A stretch of DNA of 64,000 nucleotides from Crystallibacter permensis (GCF_025960875.1 NZ_JAODLR010000006.1:206025-270024), one strand, 5' to 3'. Numbered from the stretch's first letter, positions 53,100 to 62,725 are shown. Numbers and translations are program-made. The notes: a model not told the origin generated them from the letters alone.

Positions 53100-54332
53100 T
53101 TACGGCGGGTAGTCTCCTCCACCGGGCAGTTCCGCCCAGGACCACAGCCAGGCCACCCAGACAATCTGTCCGGCGAGGAACATCACGCCCAGGCACACTC
53201 GGTAGGCTGTGCTACGCGAGGCCATCGCGGCTACGAGCGCCAAAGGGAACAACGGCAGCAGCAGGCGGAACGTGCTGGTTTGCGGATGCAGGAACGCGAA
53301 AAGGTAGGCAGCGTAGGCGGCACACCATAGCCGCAGTTCCATGCCGATTCTCCGCGCCGGCCCGCTGCTCAGGCACAACACTGCCGCTGCCACCAGGACC
53401 AGCGGAGCAAGTACGCCGCCTACGGGGCCGAACAGGTCCTTGCCCATATCGAACCAAGGCATGAACAGCACCAGGTCATCCCCGCGCCACGCGGTTTCCG
53501 TTGCCGTATACGCGTCCATTTCGCCCGTAACGGCCCAGGCGAGCGCAGGCCAAGTGAGCGCTCCGGCGCAACTGACGAGCGCCAGCGCTACGATGCGCAG
53601 GAATTCCGGCGTCTGAAGTTCGTCCTGTTGCCGACGCCAAAGCCGCCACAGCAGATACGCCCCCATCATCGCCGCGAACGGCACACCTGTCGGCCGGGAC
53701 AGGCACATCAACAGGACCACCGGGACCGCCAACAGATAACGCCGCGTGATGACCAGATACAGGCTGCCGGCCAGCAGCGCAAGGTTCAGTGATTCGGCAT
53801 AGGGAACCTGCAGTATCGGCGATACCGGAAATACAGCCACGAACACCACGGCCCAAAGGGCAGTGCCGTGCCCGGCAAACAACCGGAACACCTTGTAGAT
53901 GATCCCTGCCGCCACGAAACCGGCCAGCGTTGCGGCAACAGGGGCCAGGATCTCCCAGTCCAGACTCGTGGCAGCGTTCAGCCCGCGGATGATCGCCGGA
54001 AACAACGCGTAGAACGCCCACGAATTTTCCTGCGCCTGCCCGTCCCCGGTGCGCGGGATCTCGGAAGGATACCCATCGCGGTAGATCTGCTCATACCAGG
54101 CGCTGTCCCAGATACCGATGAAGGACAGGTAGTCGGGATGGCCGCGGCCCCAGGGGCTTGGTCCTTGTTGGCGGGCAACCGCAAGGAAAACAAACAACGA
54201 GTAGATCCGGGCCAGTCCGTAAAGGACCACCACGTGGACCCACCAAGGCCAGGCCGCGACCCGTTTTTTCCAGAACGCCAGTTCGTCTCTGAGAAAGCTG
54301 CCGGCTCTGCCCTGGCGCGTCGGACTAGTCAT
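53100..54332 (-). CDS. GT-C-like polytopic membrane protein (PIG-V-like mannosyltransferase)
   Basis: A 410-aa protein with about ten hydrophobic segments. The first loop after helix 1 contains GIWDSAWYEQIYRDGYPSE, an acidic motif placed as in polyprenyl-phosphate-dependent GT-C and PIG-V-like transferases. Later segments include AESLNLALLAGSLYLV and LLMCLSRPTG (a PIG-V-like SRPTG). Probable role: adding mannose or another sugar from a lipid carrier to a cell-surface glycan. Its ATG overlaps the DivIVA-domain gene by 4 nt. Confidence 0.75.
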   Translation of the reverse strand: MTSPTRQGRAGSFLRDELAFWKKRVAAWPWWVHVVVLYGLARIYSLFVFLAVARQQGPSPWGRGHPDYLSFIGIWDSAWYEQIYRDGYPSEIPRTGDGQAQENSWAFYALFPAIIRGLNAATSLDWEILAPVAATLAGFVAAGIIYKVFRLFAGHGTALWAVVFVAVFPVSPILQVPYAESLNLALLAGSLYLVITRRYLLAVPVVLLMCLSRPTGVPFAAMMGAYLLWRLWRRQQDELQTPEFLRIVALALVSCAGALTWPALAWAVTGEMDAYTATETAWRGDDLVLFMPWFDMGKDLFGPVGGVLAPLVLVAAAVLCLSSGPARRIGMELRLWCAAYAAYLFAFLHPQTSTFRLLLPLFPLALVAAMASRSTAYRVCLGVMFLAGQIVWVAWLWSWAELPGGGDYPP

Positions 54333-54703
54333 GAGGCCGGCGGGAGCGGAGTTCCGTCGTCGTTCTTCCAGTGTCTTTCTCTCCTGAGTTCGCTGATGAG
54401 TTTGTCCCTCGCAGCCAGCTCGCGTCGCAGCCTGTCCAGGACCTCGTCCACCTGGTCCATGCGGTAGCCGCGGAATGCCACCGAGAACCGAAGCCGGTCG
54501 ATGTCTGACGGAACCGGATGTTCGGGCAACAGCACTGCCGGCAGCCGCGGATCGGATTCACTCAGACCGTCCAGCGCCGGAACTTCCCCTCGTTCCCAGC
54601 CCTGGCCGGCCTCTGTCTTGGCGCGCCGGCTGAGCCGTCCGGAGGCGACCAGGGCCACGGCACCTGCGGCGGCTATGGCGAGGAAGACCAGGAACAGACT
54701 CAC
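54329..54703 (-). CDS. DivIVA-domain membrane protein
   Basis: A 124-aa protein. Residues 3-22 form an N-terminal membrane helix (LFLVFLAIAAAGAVALVASG). Residues 68-105 are a DivIVA-type domain: RFSVAFRGYRMDQVDEVLDRL followed by a short coiled coil (LAARDKLISELRRER). Such small proteins occur at polar or septal sites in actinobacteria. It precedes the GT-C-like gene with a 4-nt overlap and may tie it to sites of wall growth, which is inference. Confidence 0.85.
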   Translation of the reverse strand: MSLFLVFLAIAAAGAVALVASGRLSRRAKTEAGQGWERGEVPALDGLSESDPRLPAVLLPEHPVPSDIDRLRFSVAFRGYRMDQVDEVLDRLRRELAARDKLISELRRERHWKNDDGTPLPPAS

Positions 54704-54733
54704 TGGACCATCGTGCTAGATGCGGCCATGGCC

Positions 54734-55543
54734 TTACACGTCCACGATGCTGCCCGAGGGCCGGCCGCGGCCCTGCAAGAGACCCTCCAGGATCCCGTCA
54801 ACCGCATCCTCAGCGGTATCCACCACGCGCACGAGATCCAGGTCGACTTCCGCGATCATGCCTTCTCCCAGCAAGGTGCCGCGGACCCATTCCATCAGCG
54901 GATTCCAGAAGGCACTCCCCACCAGCACAATGGGAAACGACGTAACCTTCTGCGTCTGCACCAGCACCATGGCTTCGAACAACTCATCCATGGTGCCGAG
55001 ACCGCCGGGCAACACGATGAAGCCCTGCGCGTACTTGACGAACATGGTCTTGCGGGCGAAGAAGTACCGGAAGTTGATCCCCAGATCCACCCAGTCGTTC
55101 AGGCCCTGCTCGAAGGGCAGCTCTATCCCCAGTCCCACGGACAGCCCGCCGGCTTCACTGGCACCCTTGTTCGCCGCTTCCATCGAACCAGGACCGCCCC
55201 CGGTGATGACAGCGAAACTCTTCTCCACCAGCCGTCGTCCGATCTGTTCGGCGATGTCGTAGTGTTTGGTTCCGGGGCGCGTGCGGGCCGACCCGAAAAC
55301 ACTGACGGCAGGCCCCAGCTCCGCGAGCGTGCCGAAACCTTCCACAAACTCACTCTGGATCCGGAGCACCCGCCACGGGTCGGTGTGGGTGAAATCCGCT
55401 TTATCCCGCGTATCCAACAGGTACTGATCGGCCTGCGGAATATTCGCTTGGGAACGGCGCAACTCCACGGACCCCTTATGCCGCGAAGGCATCCGTGCCG
55501 CGATCTCGGACGGCAGCGGAATTTCATGCTGGTGGTTACTCAT
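54734..55543 (-). CDS. LOG-family phosphoribohydrolase (TIGR00730-like)
   Basis: A 269-aa Rossmann-fold protein of the LOG family, which cleaves nucleoside 5'-monophosphates (cytokinin-type or AMP-like) to base and ribose 5-phosphate. Signatures: GSARTRPGTKHYDIAEQIGRRL, GGGPGSMEAANKGASEAGG and PGGLGTMDELFEA. The longer N-terminus (about 60 residues with HTDPWRVLRIQSEFVEGF) marks the actinobacterial type II group. Divergent from gluA; starts a run with the DivIVA-domain and GT-C-like genes. Confidence 0.9.
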   Translation of the reverse strand: MSNHQHEIPLPSEIAARMPSRHKGSVELRRSQANIPQADQYLLDTRDKADFTHTDPWRVLRIQSEFVEGFGTLAELGPAVSVFGSARTRPGTKHYDIAEQIGRRLVEKSFAVITGGGPGSMEAANKGASEAGGLSVGLGIELPFEQGLNDWVDLGINFRYFFARKTMFVKYAQGFIVLPGGLGTMDELFEAMVLVQTQKVTSFPIVLVGSAFWNPLMEWVRGTLLGEGMIAEVDLDLVRVVDTAEDAVDGILEGLLQGRGRPSGSIVDV

Positions 55544-55699
55544 TCCCCAAGGCTACCTACCAAACCCGCACCGCGAAGCGGTTTTAGCGACGTTTATCCA
55601 ACCGATAGCCGAACCGGCCACATTAAACTTCAATCACGATTCGGCCATTCATTCCCCTAAATGCATCGCTTCGTGGGAATCTTTCGCTAGATTCAACTC

Positions 55700-56515
55700 A
55701 TGACCCGTGACGCCCAACACAGTGAATCGACGCCGATGGCTTCCAGCAGCGCGGCTGCAGGCAGTTCTCCGCGCTCAAACCAACCTCTGGTCCTGCTCAA
55801 GGACGTCAACAAGCACTTCGGTCCGCTGCACGTGCTGCAAAACATCAATCTTGAAGTCACCAAGGGCGAAGTCGTCGTCGTTATTGGTCCCTCGGGTTCG
55901 GGCAAGTCCACGCTGTGCCGGGCCATCAACCGCTTGGAAACGATCGACGACGGCGAGATCCTGATTGACGGCAAGAAGCTTCCTGCCGAGGGCAAGGAAC
56001 TGGCCAACCTGCGCGCCGACGTCGGCATGGTCTTCCAGTCCTTCAACCTGTTCGCGCACAAGTCCATCGTGGAAAACGTCACGCTTGGGCCGCTGAAGGT
56101 CAAGAAGATGAAGAACGGCGCGGCAAAGGAACTGGCGATGAGCCTGCTTGCGCGCGTCGGTGTGGCTAATCAGGCGGACAAGTTGCCCGCTCAGCTCTCC
56201 GGCGGCCAGCAGCAGCGCGTGGCAATTGCCCGCGCCCTGGCGATGAAGCCCAAGGTCATGCTGTTCGACGAGCCGACGTCCGCGCTGGACCCGGAAATGA
56301 TCAACGAAGTGCTGGACACCATGGTCCAGCTCGCCAAGGAAGGCATGACCATGATCGTGGTGACCCACGAAATGGGCTTCGCGCGCAAGGCGGCGGACCG
56401 GGTGATCTTCATGGCTGACGGCCAGATCGTTGAACAGGCCACGCCGGAAGAATTCTTCACCAACCCCAAGAGCGACCGGGCCAAAGACTTCCTGGGCAAG
56501 ATCCTCAACCACTGA
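55700..56515 (+). CDS. gluA: Glutamate ABC importer, ATPase GluA
   Basis: A 271-aa ABC ATPase of the polar amino acid group. Walker [10 protein letters not shown], signature [17 protein letters not shown], Walker [14 protein letters not shown]-loop VVTHEMGF. A 25-residue Ser/Ala-rich N-terminus precedes the core; ATG 55736 is an alternative start. First gene of gluABCD, as in Corynebacterium. A TAGATT near 55690 could be its -10 box. Confidence 0.93.
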   Translation: MTRDAQHSESTPMASSSAAAGSSPRSNQPLVLLKDVNKHFGPLHVLQNINLEVTKGEVVVVIGPSGSGKSTLCRAINRLETIDDGEILIDGKKLPAEGKELANLRADVGMVFQSFNLFAHKSIVENVTLGPLKVKKMKNGAAKELAMSLLARVGVANQADKLPAQLSGGQQQRVAIARALAMKPKVMLFDEPTSALDPEMINEVLDTMVQLAKEGMTMIVVTHEMGFARKAADRVIFMADGQIVEQATPEEFFTNPKSDRAKDFLGKILNH

Positions 56516-56565
56516 CCTCCCCGGACGGAAATTTCATCCGAAGTAATCACTAGCAAGGAGAAAAC

Positions 56566-57414
56566 ATGCGCAAGACCCGCTTTGCAATGGCGGCAATGGG
56601 TGCCATTGCCGCACTGACACTGTCCGCCTGTGGCGGCGACGGCGGCAACGGGGGCGAAACTGCCGGCAGCGGAGAAGGCGAAACCCTCCGCGTCGGCATC
56701 AAGTACGACCAGCCGGGCCTGGGTTTCAAAGATGGCAACGAGTTCACCGGTTTCGACGTGGACGTTGCCAAGTACGTCGCCAACGAACTGGGCTACACCG
56801 AGGACCAGATCGAGTTCGTCGAGTCTCCTTCGGCCAACCGCGAGAACATGCTGGCCAACGGCCAGGTCGACATGATCTTCGCGACCTACTCCATCACGGA
56901 TGAGCGCAAGGAAACCGTGGACTTCGCCGGGCCGTACTTCGTCGCCGGCCAGGACCTGCTGGTCCGCGCCGAAGACACCGAGATCCAGGGTCCTGACGAT
57001 CTCAACGGCAAGAACCTGTGCTCCGTCACCGGCTCCACTTCGGCACAGCGCATCAAGGAGGAGCATGCCGAGGAAGTGAACCTCCTCGAACGCCCGGGCT
57101 ACGCAGAATGCGTGACCGCTATGCAAAGCGGCCAGATCGACGCCGTGACCACCGACGACATCATCCTGGCCGGTCTGGCTGCCCAGGAGAACTTCGCCGG
57201 GCAGTTCAAGGTTGTCGGCAACCCGTTCTCCGAAGAGCGCTACGGCGTCGGCCTGCCCAAGGGCACGGAGCTGTGTGCCGACATTAACGCGGCGATCAAC
57301 AAGATGGTGGAAGAGGGCGCCTGGGAGGAAGCTCTCGCAGCCAACACCGAAGGCGTCGACTACAAGTTCAACGAGGAGCTGAACCCGCCGACGCCGGGCG
57401 ATTCCTGCGCATAA
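56566..57414 (+). CDS. gluB: Glutamate-binding lipoprotein GluB
   Basis: A 282-aa solute-binding lipoprotein of family 3. The signal peptide ends in the lipobox LSAC (Cys near residue 23). The mature protein has LRVGIKYDQPGLGF, GFDVDVAKYVANELGY and LNGKNLCSVTGSTSAQRI, as in GluB. AAGGAG lies just before the ATG. Followed by the intercistronic hairpin at 57424-57455. Confidence 0.94.
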   Translation: MRKTRFAMAAMGAIAALTLSACGGDGGNGGETAGSGEGETLRVGIKYDQPGLGFKDGNEFTGFDVDVAKYVANELGYTEDQIEFVESPSANRENMLANGQVDMIFATYSITDERKETVDFAGPYFVAGQDLLVRAEDTEIQGPDDLNGKNLCSVTGSTSAQRIKEEHAEEVNLLERPGYAECVTAMQSGQIDAVTTDDIILAGLAAQENFAGQFKVVGNPFSEERYGVGLPKGTELCADINAAINKMVEEGAWEEALAANTEGVDYKFNEELNPPTPGDSCA

Positions 57415-57423
57415 TTGCACATT

Positions 57424-57455
57424 CTGTGGGGCAGGCTATACGGCCTGCCCCACAG
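57424..57455 (+). other. Intercistronic hairpin between gluB and gluC
   Basis: A 13-bp perfect stem (CTGTGGGGCAGGC / GCCTGCCCCACAG, loop TATACG) with no T tract after it. Its place right after the binding-protein gene fits the pattern of partial terminators or RNA stabilisers that let binding proteins be made in excess over permeases. Confidence 0.7.
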
Positions 57456-57483
57456 TCACCCAAAGTCACTCCCATGAGAGGGG

Positions 57484-58179
57484 ATGGACAGTTTGACAGA
57501 GTATTTCCAGAGCTATCTGACGGCGTTGGAGACCTATAACGTCGTCGGGGCGCTGTGGGTCAATATCCAACTCACGTTCTGGTCCGCCCTGTGCTCGCTG
57601 GTACTCGGTACCGTCCTGGCGCTGATGCGGATTTCGCCGGTGCCGAGCTTCCGCTGGGCCGGCACTGCGTACGTCAACATTTTCCGGAACACTCCGCTGA
57701 CCATCATCATGGTCTTCTGCATCCTGGTGGCCATCTTCCAGCTCCAGTTGAACCTCTCCAGCGACTTCAACTTCAATTTCTTCCTGTGGGCCATCGTCGG
57801 CCTGTCGGTCTACCACGCCGCATTCGTCTGCGAATCCATCCGAAGCGGCGTCAACACCGTGCCCCTAGGCCAGGCCGAGGCGGCGCGCGCCATCGGCCTG
57901 AGTTTCCTGCCGGCGGCACGCCTGGTGATCCTGCCCCAAGCCTTCCGTGGGGCCGTTGCCCCGCTGGGCAACACGCTGATTGCGTTGACGAAGAACACCA
58001 CCGTCGCAACGGTGGCGTCGGTACCCGAGGCAGCCGGTCTGATGAAGACCATGATCGAGTTCCGGCCGGACGTCATCATGGCCATCTTCGCCACCTTCGC
58101 GCTTGGCTTCGTCATCATCGTCATACCCATCGGCCTCGTGACAACCTGGCTCTCCAACAAACTGGCGGTGGCACGATGA
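57484..58179 (+). CDS. gluC: Glutamate ABC importer permease GluC
   Basis: A 231-aa polar amino acid permease with about five membrane helices (IQLTFWSALCSLVLGTVLALM first). The EAA loop reads EAARAIGLSFLPAARLVILPQAF. The ATG at 57484 touches GAGAGGGG, so TTG 57493, with a 9-nt spacing, may be the real start. Its stop overlaps gluD by ATGA. Confidence 0.92.
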   Translation: MDSLTEYFQSYLTALETYNVVGALWVNIQLTFWSALCSLVLGTVLALMRISPVPSFRWAGTAYVNIFRNTPLTIIMVFCILVAIFQLQLNLSSDFNFNFFLWAIVGLSVYHAAFVCESIRSGVNTVPLGQAEAARAIGLSFLPAARLVILPQAFRGAVAPLGNTLIALTKNTTVATVASVPEAAGLMKTMIEFRPDVIMAIFATFALGFVIIVIPIGLVTTWLSNKLAVAR

Positions 58180-59039
58180 AAATCCAGCAAAGCGTCCTCT
58201 TCGATGCGCCCGGCCCGAAGGCCCAACGGCGCATCCTGGCCACCAATGTGCTGGGCGTCATCCTTTTCCTCGGTGCCGCGGCCTTCGTGCTCAAAGGGCT
58301 GAATGACCAAGGCCAGCTTGAGGCGGAACTGTGGACACCGTTCCTGACTGCAGATGTGTGGCAGTTCACCATTCTTCCCGGGCTGATGAACACCTTCAAG
58401 GCAGCGGCCGCGGCCATTGTCACGTCCGTGATATTCGGCCTGCTCTTCGGCGTCGGGCGGCTCGCAGCAAACCGTGCGGTCCGCTGGATCTGCGGCATCA
58501 TCGTCGAATTCTTCCGGGCCGTCCCTGTTCTGCTGATGATGATCTTCTTCTGGCTGCTGCTTGGCCGGCTCCAAATCGTAGAACCGGCGGATACGCCGTT
58601 CTTCGCCGTCGTGTTAGCGCTGACGCTGTACAACGGTTCAGTGATCGCCGAACTGGTGCGCTCCGGCGTCTACGGGCTGCCCAAGGGCCAGCGCGAGGCG
58701 GGCATGGCCATCGGCATGACCCGCGGACAGTCACTGCGGAGCATCGAGCTGCCGCAGGCGCTGGTAGCCATGCTGCCCTCGCTGATCAGCCAGTTCGTGG
58801 TCATCCTGAAGGACTCGGCGCTCGGCTCCATCATCACCTACTCGGAACTGCTGCGGGCCATGCAGATCTACGGCTCGGCCGGCCCCATCCTGCAGGCGCT
58901 GACCGTGGCCGCCGTACTGTTCATCATCATTAACTTTGCGCTTTCGTGGGTGGCCCAGAAGCTCTCCGGGCTGCTCAGCAGCCGCACGTCCGGAAAGACG
59001 CGGCCCGCCAGCGCGCCAACACTGGTAGCCAAAGTCTGA
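58176..59039 (+). CDS. gluD: Glutamate ABC importer permease GluD
   Basis: A 287-aa permease with an N-terminal cytoplasmic stretch (FDAPGPKAQRRILATN) before the first helix, as in GluD. The EAA loop is REAGMAIGMTRGQSLRSIELPQAL. ATG 58176 overlaps the gluC stop; the longer reading on the same frame is an extension without support. Last gene of gluABCD, ended by the terminator at 59055. Confidence 0.93.
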   Translation: MKIQQSVLFDAPGPKAQRRILATNVLGVILFLGAAAFVLKGLNDQGQLEAELWTPFLTADVWQFTILPGLMNTFKAAAAAIVTSVIFGLLFGVGRLAANRAVRWICGIIVEFFRAVPVLLMMIFFWLLLGRLQIVEPADTPFFAVVLALTLYNGSVIAELVRSGVYGLPKGQREAGMAIGMTRGQSLRSIELPQALVAMLPSLISQFVVILKDSALGSIITYSELLRAMQIYGSAGPILQALTVAAVLFIIINFALSWVAQKLSGLLSSRTSGKTRPASAPTLVAKV

Positions 59040-59054
59040 CAACAACTCCTTAAC

Positions 59055-59095
59055 CACCCGGGGTTCCCGCCAGCATGGCTGCCGGGAACCCCGGG
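59055..59095. terminator. Bidirectional terminator, gluD / dapE
   Basis: A 14-bp stem (ACCCGGGGTTCCCG, 59055-59068; CGGGAACCCCGGGT, 59082-59095) with a smaller CAGC/GCTG stem inside the loop. Followed by CATTTAACC. It lies between two convergent genes 72 bp apart. Confidence 0.85.
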
Positions 59096-59111
59096 TCATT
59101 TAACCTTCAGG

Positions 59112-60203
59112 CTAGCTCGAGAGCCACCTGTCCAAGGCCCGGAAGCATTCGCGGATGGCTTCGGCCGGAACATGCTCATTGTCCGTGTGGGCAAGGAGCG
59201 CATCCCCGGGACCGAAATTAACGGCAGGGATACCCAGCGCGCTGAAACGGGCCACGTCGGTCCAGCCGTATTTAGGCTTCGGCTCCGCGCCGACAGCCGC
59301 CACAAAATCCGCGGCGGCCGGATGGTTCAGACCTGGGCGGGCGCCGGCTGCGGCATCGGTGCGGACAACGGCGAAGCCGTCCAGCAGGTTCCGGACGTAG
59401 GCCTCGGCATCGTCCGGGGTCTTATCCGGGGCGAAGCGGTAGTTGATTTCAACGACAGTGCGGTCCGGAATGACGTTTCCAGCAGTGCCGCCGTGGATCT
59501 TCACCGCATTCAAGCTCTCCCGGTACTCCAGGCCGTCCACCGTGACCGTGGCAGGCTCATGATCCCGCAGCCGGGTCAGGATCTCCGCCGCCGCATGAAT
59601 GGCGTTCTGCCCCATCCAGGCGCGGGCCGAATGGGCCGCCTTGCCCACAGTGGTCACGTCGAACCGGCTGGTACCGTTGCAGCCGCCCTCCACCGTGCCG
59701 TCCGTCGGCTCCAGCAGGATGGCGAAATCCCCCTGCAGCAACTCCGGATAGTGATCGACCAACCGGCCCAATCCGCTGAGCGAAGCTTCAACTTCTTCAT
59801 GATCATAAAAAACATAGGTGACATCCCGGGCCGGATCGACCAGGCGGGCGGCCAGCGCCAGTTGGACAGCGACGCCGCCCTTCATGTCCGTGGTGCCGCG
59901 GCCATAGAGGACCCCACCGTCCCAGCTGGACGGGACCGTTCCGCGGGATCCGGCCGTCAACGGCAGCGGGACAGTGTCCAGGTGGCCGGCCAGGATGACG
60001 CGCTCGGCGCGGCCCAGATCGGTCCGGGCAACAATGGCATCACCGTCGCGTGTGACCTGAAGGTGCGGCAGTGCCCGCAGCGCCGCTTCTACGGCATCGG
60101 CCAGTTCCCGCTCGTTACCGGAGACACTGTTAATATCAATAAGCGCTGCCGTGAGGTCGGCAACATCGGAGGTCAGATCCAGGGCAGTGGTGAAAGCAGT
60201 CAC
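59112..60203 (-). CDS. dapE: Succinyl-diaminopimelate desuccinylase DapE
   Basis: A 363-aa M20 metallohydrolase making L,L-diaminopimelate for lysine and peptidoglycan. Metal-site motifs: [11 protein letters not shown] (His, Asp), [18 protein letters not shown] (Asp), [12 protein letters not shown] (Glu pair) and, near the end, [16 protein letters not shown] (His). Divergent from dapD with a 54-bp gap, so the two succinylase-branch genes share one control region. Confidence 0.93.
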   Translation of the reverse strand: MTAFTTALDLTSDVADLTAALIDINSVSGNERELADAVEAALRALPHLQVTRDGDAIVARTDLGRAERVILAGHLDTVPLPLTAGSRGTVPSSWDGGVLYGRGTTDMKGGVAVQLALAARLVDPARDVTYVFYDHEEVEASLSGLGRLVDHYPELLQGDFAILLEPTDGTVEGGCNGTSRFDVTTVGKAAHSARAWMGQNAIHAAAEILTRLRDHEPATVTVDGLEYRESLNAVKIHGGTAGNVIPDRTVVEINYRFAPDKTPDDAEAYVRNLLDGFAVVRTDAAAGARPGLNHPAAADFVAAVGAEPKPKYGWTDVARFSALGIPAVNFGPGDALLAHTDNEHVPAEAIRECFRALDRWLSS

Positions 60204-60257
60204 TCCCCTAGCGTAACGGTGTCAGGGCGGTCAGATCCCGTCGGTAGACTTGAGTGC

Positions 60258-61226
60258 ATGCCTGAGAACAACACCGCTGCAACTGTCTCCCGTACCGCCT
60301 ACGGCACCGGCCTTGCCACCGTCGCCTCCAACGGCATTGTTCTGGATGTCTGGTACCCGGCTCCCGGCCTCGGGCAGGCTCCCGCTGCTGCTGAGACCGA
60401 TTCCGAGCTGAAGTCGCTCGCAGAGCAGGGCGAGGATGCCGAGCGTGGCACCCGGCTTGAGCTGGTCGGCCGGAGCATTGACCTTGACGCCGCCCCGGCA
60501 GACACGGCCGATGCCTATCTGCGGCTGCACCTGCTGTCGCACCGCCTTGTCACCCCCAACTCGCTGAACATGGACGGCATCTTCGGCCTGCTGGCCAATG
60601 TCGTCTGGACCAACTTCGGTCCTTGCTCCGCGGAGAACTTCGAAGCAACGCGTCTGCGGTTGCGCCGCCGCGGCGCAGTCACCGTCTACGGCGTGGACAA
60701 GTTCCCGCGCATGGTCGACTATGTCCTGCCCACCGGCGTCCGCGTTGCCGATGCGGACCGCGTGCGGCTCGGCGCACACCTGGCCGCCGGCACCACCGTC
60801 ATGCACGAGGGCTTCGTGAACTTCAATGCCGGCACGCTCGGCACCTCCATGGTCGAGGGCCGGATCTCCGCCGGCGTCATCGTCGCGGACGGCTCCGATG
60901 TGGGCGGCGGCGCCTCCATCATGGGTACCCTCTCGGGCGGCGGTAAGGAACGCATCAGCATCGGCGAACGAGTCCTGCTCGGTGCCAACTCCGGCGTAGG
61001 CATCAGCATCGGTGATGACTGCGTCGTCGAGGCAGGTCTCTACGTGACCGCCGGCACCCGGGTCAACCTGCTGTCGGCCGACGGCGAAGCCCGACAGATT
61101 AAGGCAGTGGAGCTGTCCGGCGTATCGAACCTGCTCTTCCGCCGCAACTCCATCTCCGGCGTCGTTGAAGTCCTGCCCCGCAAGGGTCAGACGGTTGAGC
61201 TCAACGCTGCCCTGCACGCCAACTAG
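60258..61226 (+). CDS. dapD: Tetrahydrodipicolinate N-succinyltransferase DapD
   Basis: A 322-aa enzyme of the actinobacterial DapD type. The C-terminal left-handed beta helix shows hexapeptide repeats ([24 protein letters not shown] and following; [19 protein letters not shown]). ATG 60258 gives the family start ([21 protein letters not shown]); the longer reading goes through the dapE gene. Catalyses the succinylation step that DapE later reverses. Confidence 0.93.
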   Translation: MPENNTAATVSRTAYGTGLATVASNGIVLDVWYPAPGLGQAPAAAETDSELKSLAEQGEDAERGTRLELVGRSIDLDAAPADTADAYLRLHLLSHRLVTPNSLNMDGIFGLLANVVWTNFGPCSAENFEATRLRLRRRGAVTVYGVDKFPRMVDYVLPTGVRVADADRVRLGAHLAAGTTVMHEGFVNFNAGTLGTSMVEGRISAGVIVADGSDVGGGASIMGTLSGGGKERISIGERVLLGANSGVGISIGDDCVVEAGLYVTAGTRVNLLSADGEARQIKAVELSGVSNLLFRRNSISGVVEVLPRKGQTVELNAALHAN

Positions 61227-61244
61227 AAGGTACGTGTAACCACA

Positions 61245-62093
61245 ATGGCCCGTTCACGGCGGCGCCGTCGCAGCGTTCTCGTGCTGCTGGTGCTGCTAAC
61301 CCTGGTAGTCGGCGGCCTCTGGCTGGCCGCCACCTCCATCGACCGTTCCCAGATGCTCGTCCGGGAGCGCTGCACGGCTGTGGTGGGTCCGGATGCCTTT
61401 GAACTGGCTCCGGACCAGGCTGCCAATGCAGCCCTCATCGCCGGAATTTCGATGCAGCGCGGGCTGCCCGCCCGCGCTGCATCGATCGCACTGGCGACGG
61501 CAATCCAGGAGTCGAAGCTGCGCAATATCGGGCACGGAGACGACGCCGGTCCGGATTCGCGCGGACTATTCCAGCAACGGCCCACACAAGGCTGGGGCAC
61601 CGAGGAGCAGGTCATGGATCCGGTCTACGCGACCAACAACTTTTTCTCGGTGCTGGAAGAGATTCCCGACTACGAAAGCCTGCCGGTTACCGTCGCGGCG
61701 CAGCAGGTTCAGCGCAGCGCCTACCCTGACGCCTATGCGGACCACGAAGGCGAGGGCAAGGCCTTCGCTTCAGCGCTGACCGGCCACTCCCCCGCCGCCT
61801 TGAACTGCGTGCTCAAGGAAGCCGAGTCGGCCGGCGATCCGGCCGACGTTGAAGCCGCCCTGGAGGTCTCGCACCCTGGGTTGGAAACTGCGGTCGAGAA
61901 CGGAACCCTTCGCGTGCAGGCAGGCGACAAGACCGGCTGGGCGGTGGCCCAATGGGCAGTGGCGTCAGCCAAGGAACTCAATATCAACTCGGTGTCCTTC
62001 GCCGGCCTGAGCTGGCAGCGTGCCGACGGCGAGTGGCTCGCAGCCGGATCGGAAACCGGAACTGTGGTCATCACGGCGGCGGAGCAGCCCTGA
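61245..62093 (+). CDS. Secreted/anchored lysozyme-like protein
   Basis: A 282-aa protein. Residues 1-30 are a basic N-terminus and one membrane helix (SVLVLLVLLTLVVGGLWLAA). Residues 60-160 resemble a lysozyme/transglycosylase-like fold: AIQESKLRNIGHGDD with a candidate catalytic Glu, then DSRGLFQQRPTQGWGT and VMDPVYATNNFF. The rest has no recognised domain. It starts 19 bp after dapD on the same strand, so it may be co-transcribed with a diaminopimelate gene. Enzyme activity is unproven; it could be a cell-wall binding or remodelling factor. Confidence 0.75.
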   Translation: MARSRRRRRSVLVLLVLLTLVVGGLWLAATSIDRSQMLVRERCTAVVGPDAFELAPDQAANAALIAGISMQRGLPARAASIALATAIQESKLRNIGHGDDAGPDSRGLFQQRPTQGWGTEEQVMDPVYATNNFFSVLEEIPDYESLPVTVAAQQVQRSAYPDAYADHEGEGKAFASALTGHSPAALNCVLKEAESAGDPADVEAALEVSHPGLETAVENGTLRVQAGDKTGWAVAQWAVASAKELNINSVSFAGLSWQRADGEWLAAGSETGTVVITAAEQP

Positions 62094-62113
62094 ACCGGCC
62101 TGCGGCAGCCTGG

Positions 62114-62725
62114 CTAGACGAGCAGTTCAACGATCGGCTGGATAAAGCTCCGGTACGACCCCTCGTCATCGATCAGATACTGGTTCAGGAGAATCTTGTC
62201 CGGTTCCACAAACCAGGCCCGGCGTTCCCGCAGCGGCAACTCGACTAACTTGAGCTCGAAGCCACGGGCGTCGCGTCCCAGCTCCATTTCCCGGTCCTGC
62301 ACCATCTGCCCGACCAGTTTGGTCTTACCGCTGGCTTCGCGCTCCTCGGCCAGTTGGCGGTAATCCGCCACGCGTTCACTGGACCAGCTCATCGCCGCTC
62401 CGAAGTGGGCCTGCAGCAGCTTCTGCAGCGCGGGGCTGGAGTCGAAGGCCGGGAAGGCAGGAGGTACCAAAGCATCAGCCGCGGCCTGGTCCTCCTCGAT
62501 CAGGAGCGACCACCATTGCTCCCACTCGCGCCGCAACGCCCGTGTACCGCCGACATGCGCAGTCAGCTGGCGTGGGTCGGCTTTCCTGACCGGCGGATCA
62601 GCGCCGCAGACGGCAGGCGAGCCTGCGCCGTCCAGGCCGGCCACGTCATGCAGGTACAAGGCCAGAAGCAAATGCGCCGAGGTGTCGGTTGTTATCCGCC
62701 ACCCGGGCCCGCCGGTGTGATGCAT
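62114..62725 (-). CDS. Conserved-looking hypothetical protein
   Basis: A 203-aa soluble protein with no signal peptide or membrane helix. The N-terminus has two His (MHHTGGPGWRI) and the middle a Trp-rich stretch (EWEQWWSLLIEED). The C-terminus carries a patterned segment (FELKLVELPLRERRAWFVEP). I do not recognise the family. It is convergent with the lysozyme-like gene (20 bp apart) and divergent from galE with a 107-bp gap. Confidence 0.65.
   Translation of the reverse strand: MHHTGGPGWRITTDTSAHLLLALYLHDVAGLDGAGSPAVCGADPPVRKADPRQLTAHVGGTRALRREWEQWWSLLIEEDQAAADALVPPAFPAFDSSPALQKLLQAHFGAAMSWSSERVADYRQLAEEREASGKTKLVGQMVQDREMELGRDARGFELKLVELPLRERRAWFVEPDKILLNQYLIDDEGSYRSFIQPIVELLV

Noticed and set aside
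59172..60257. N-terminal extension of dapD
   Set aside because: The frame stays open through the dapE gene, but DapD homology starts at ATG 60258 and dapE on the other strand is well supported.
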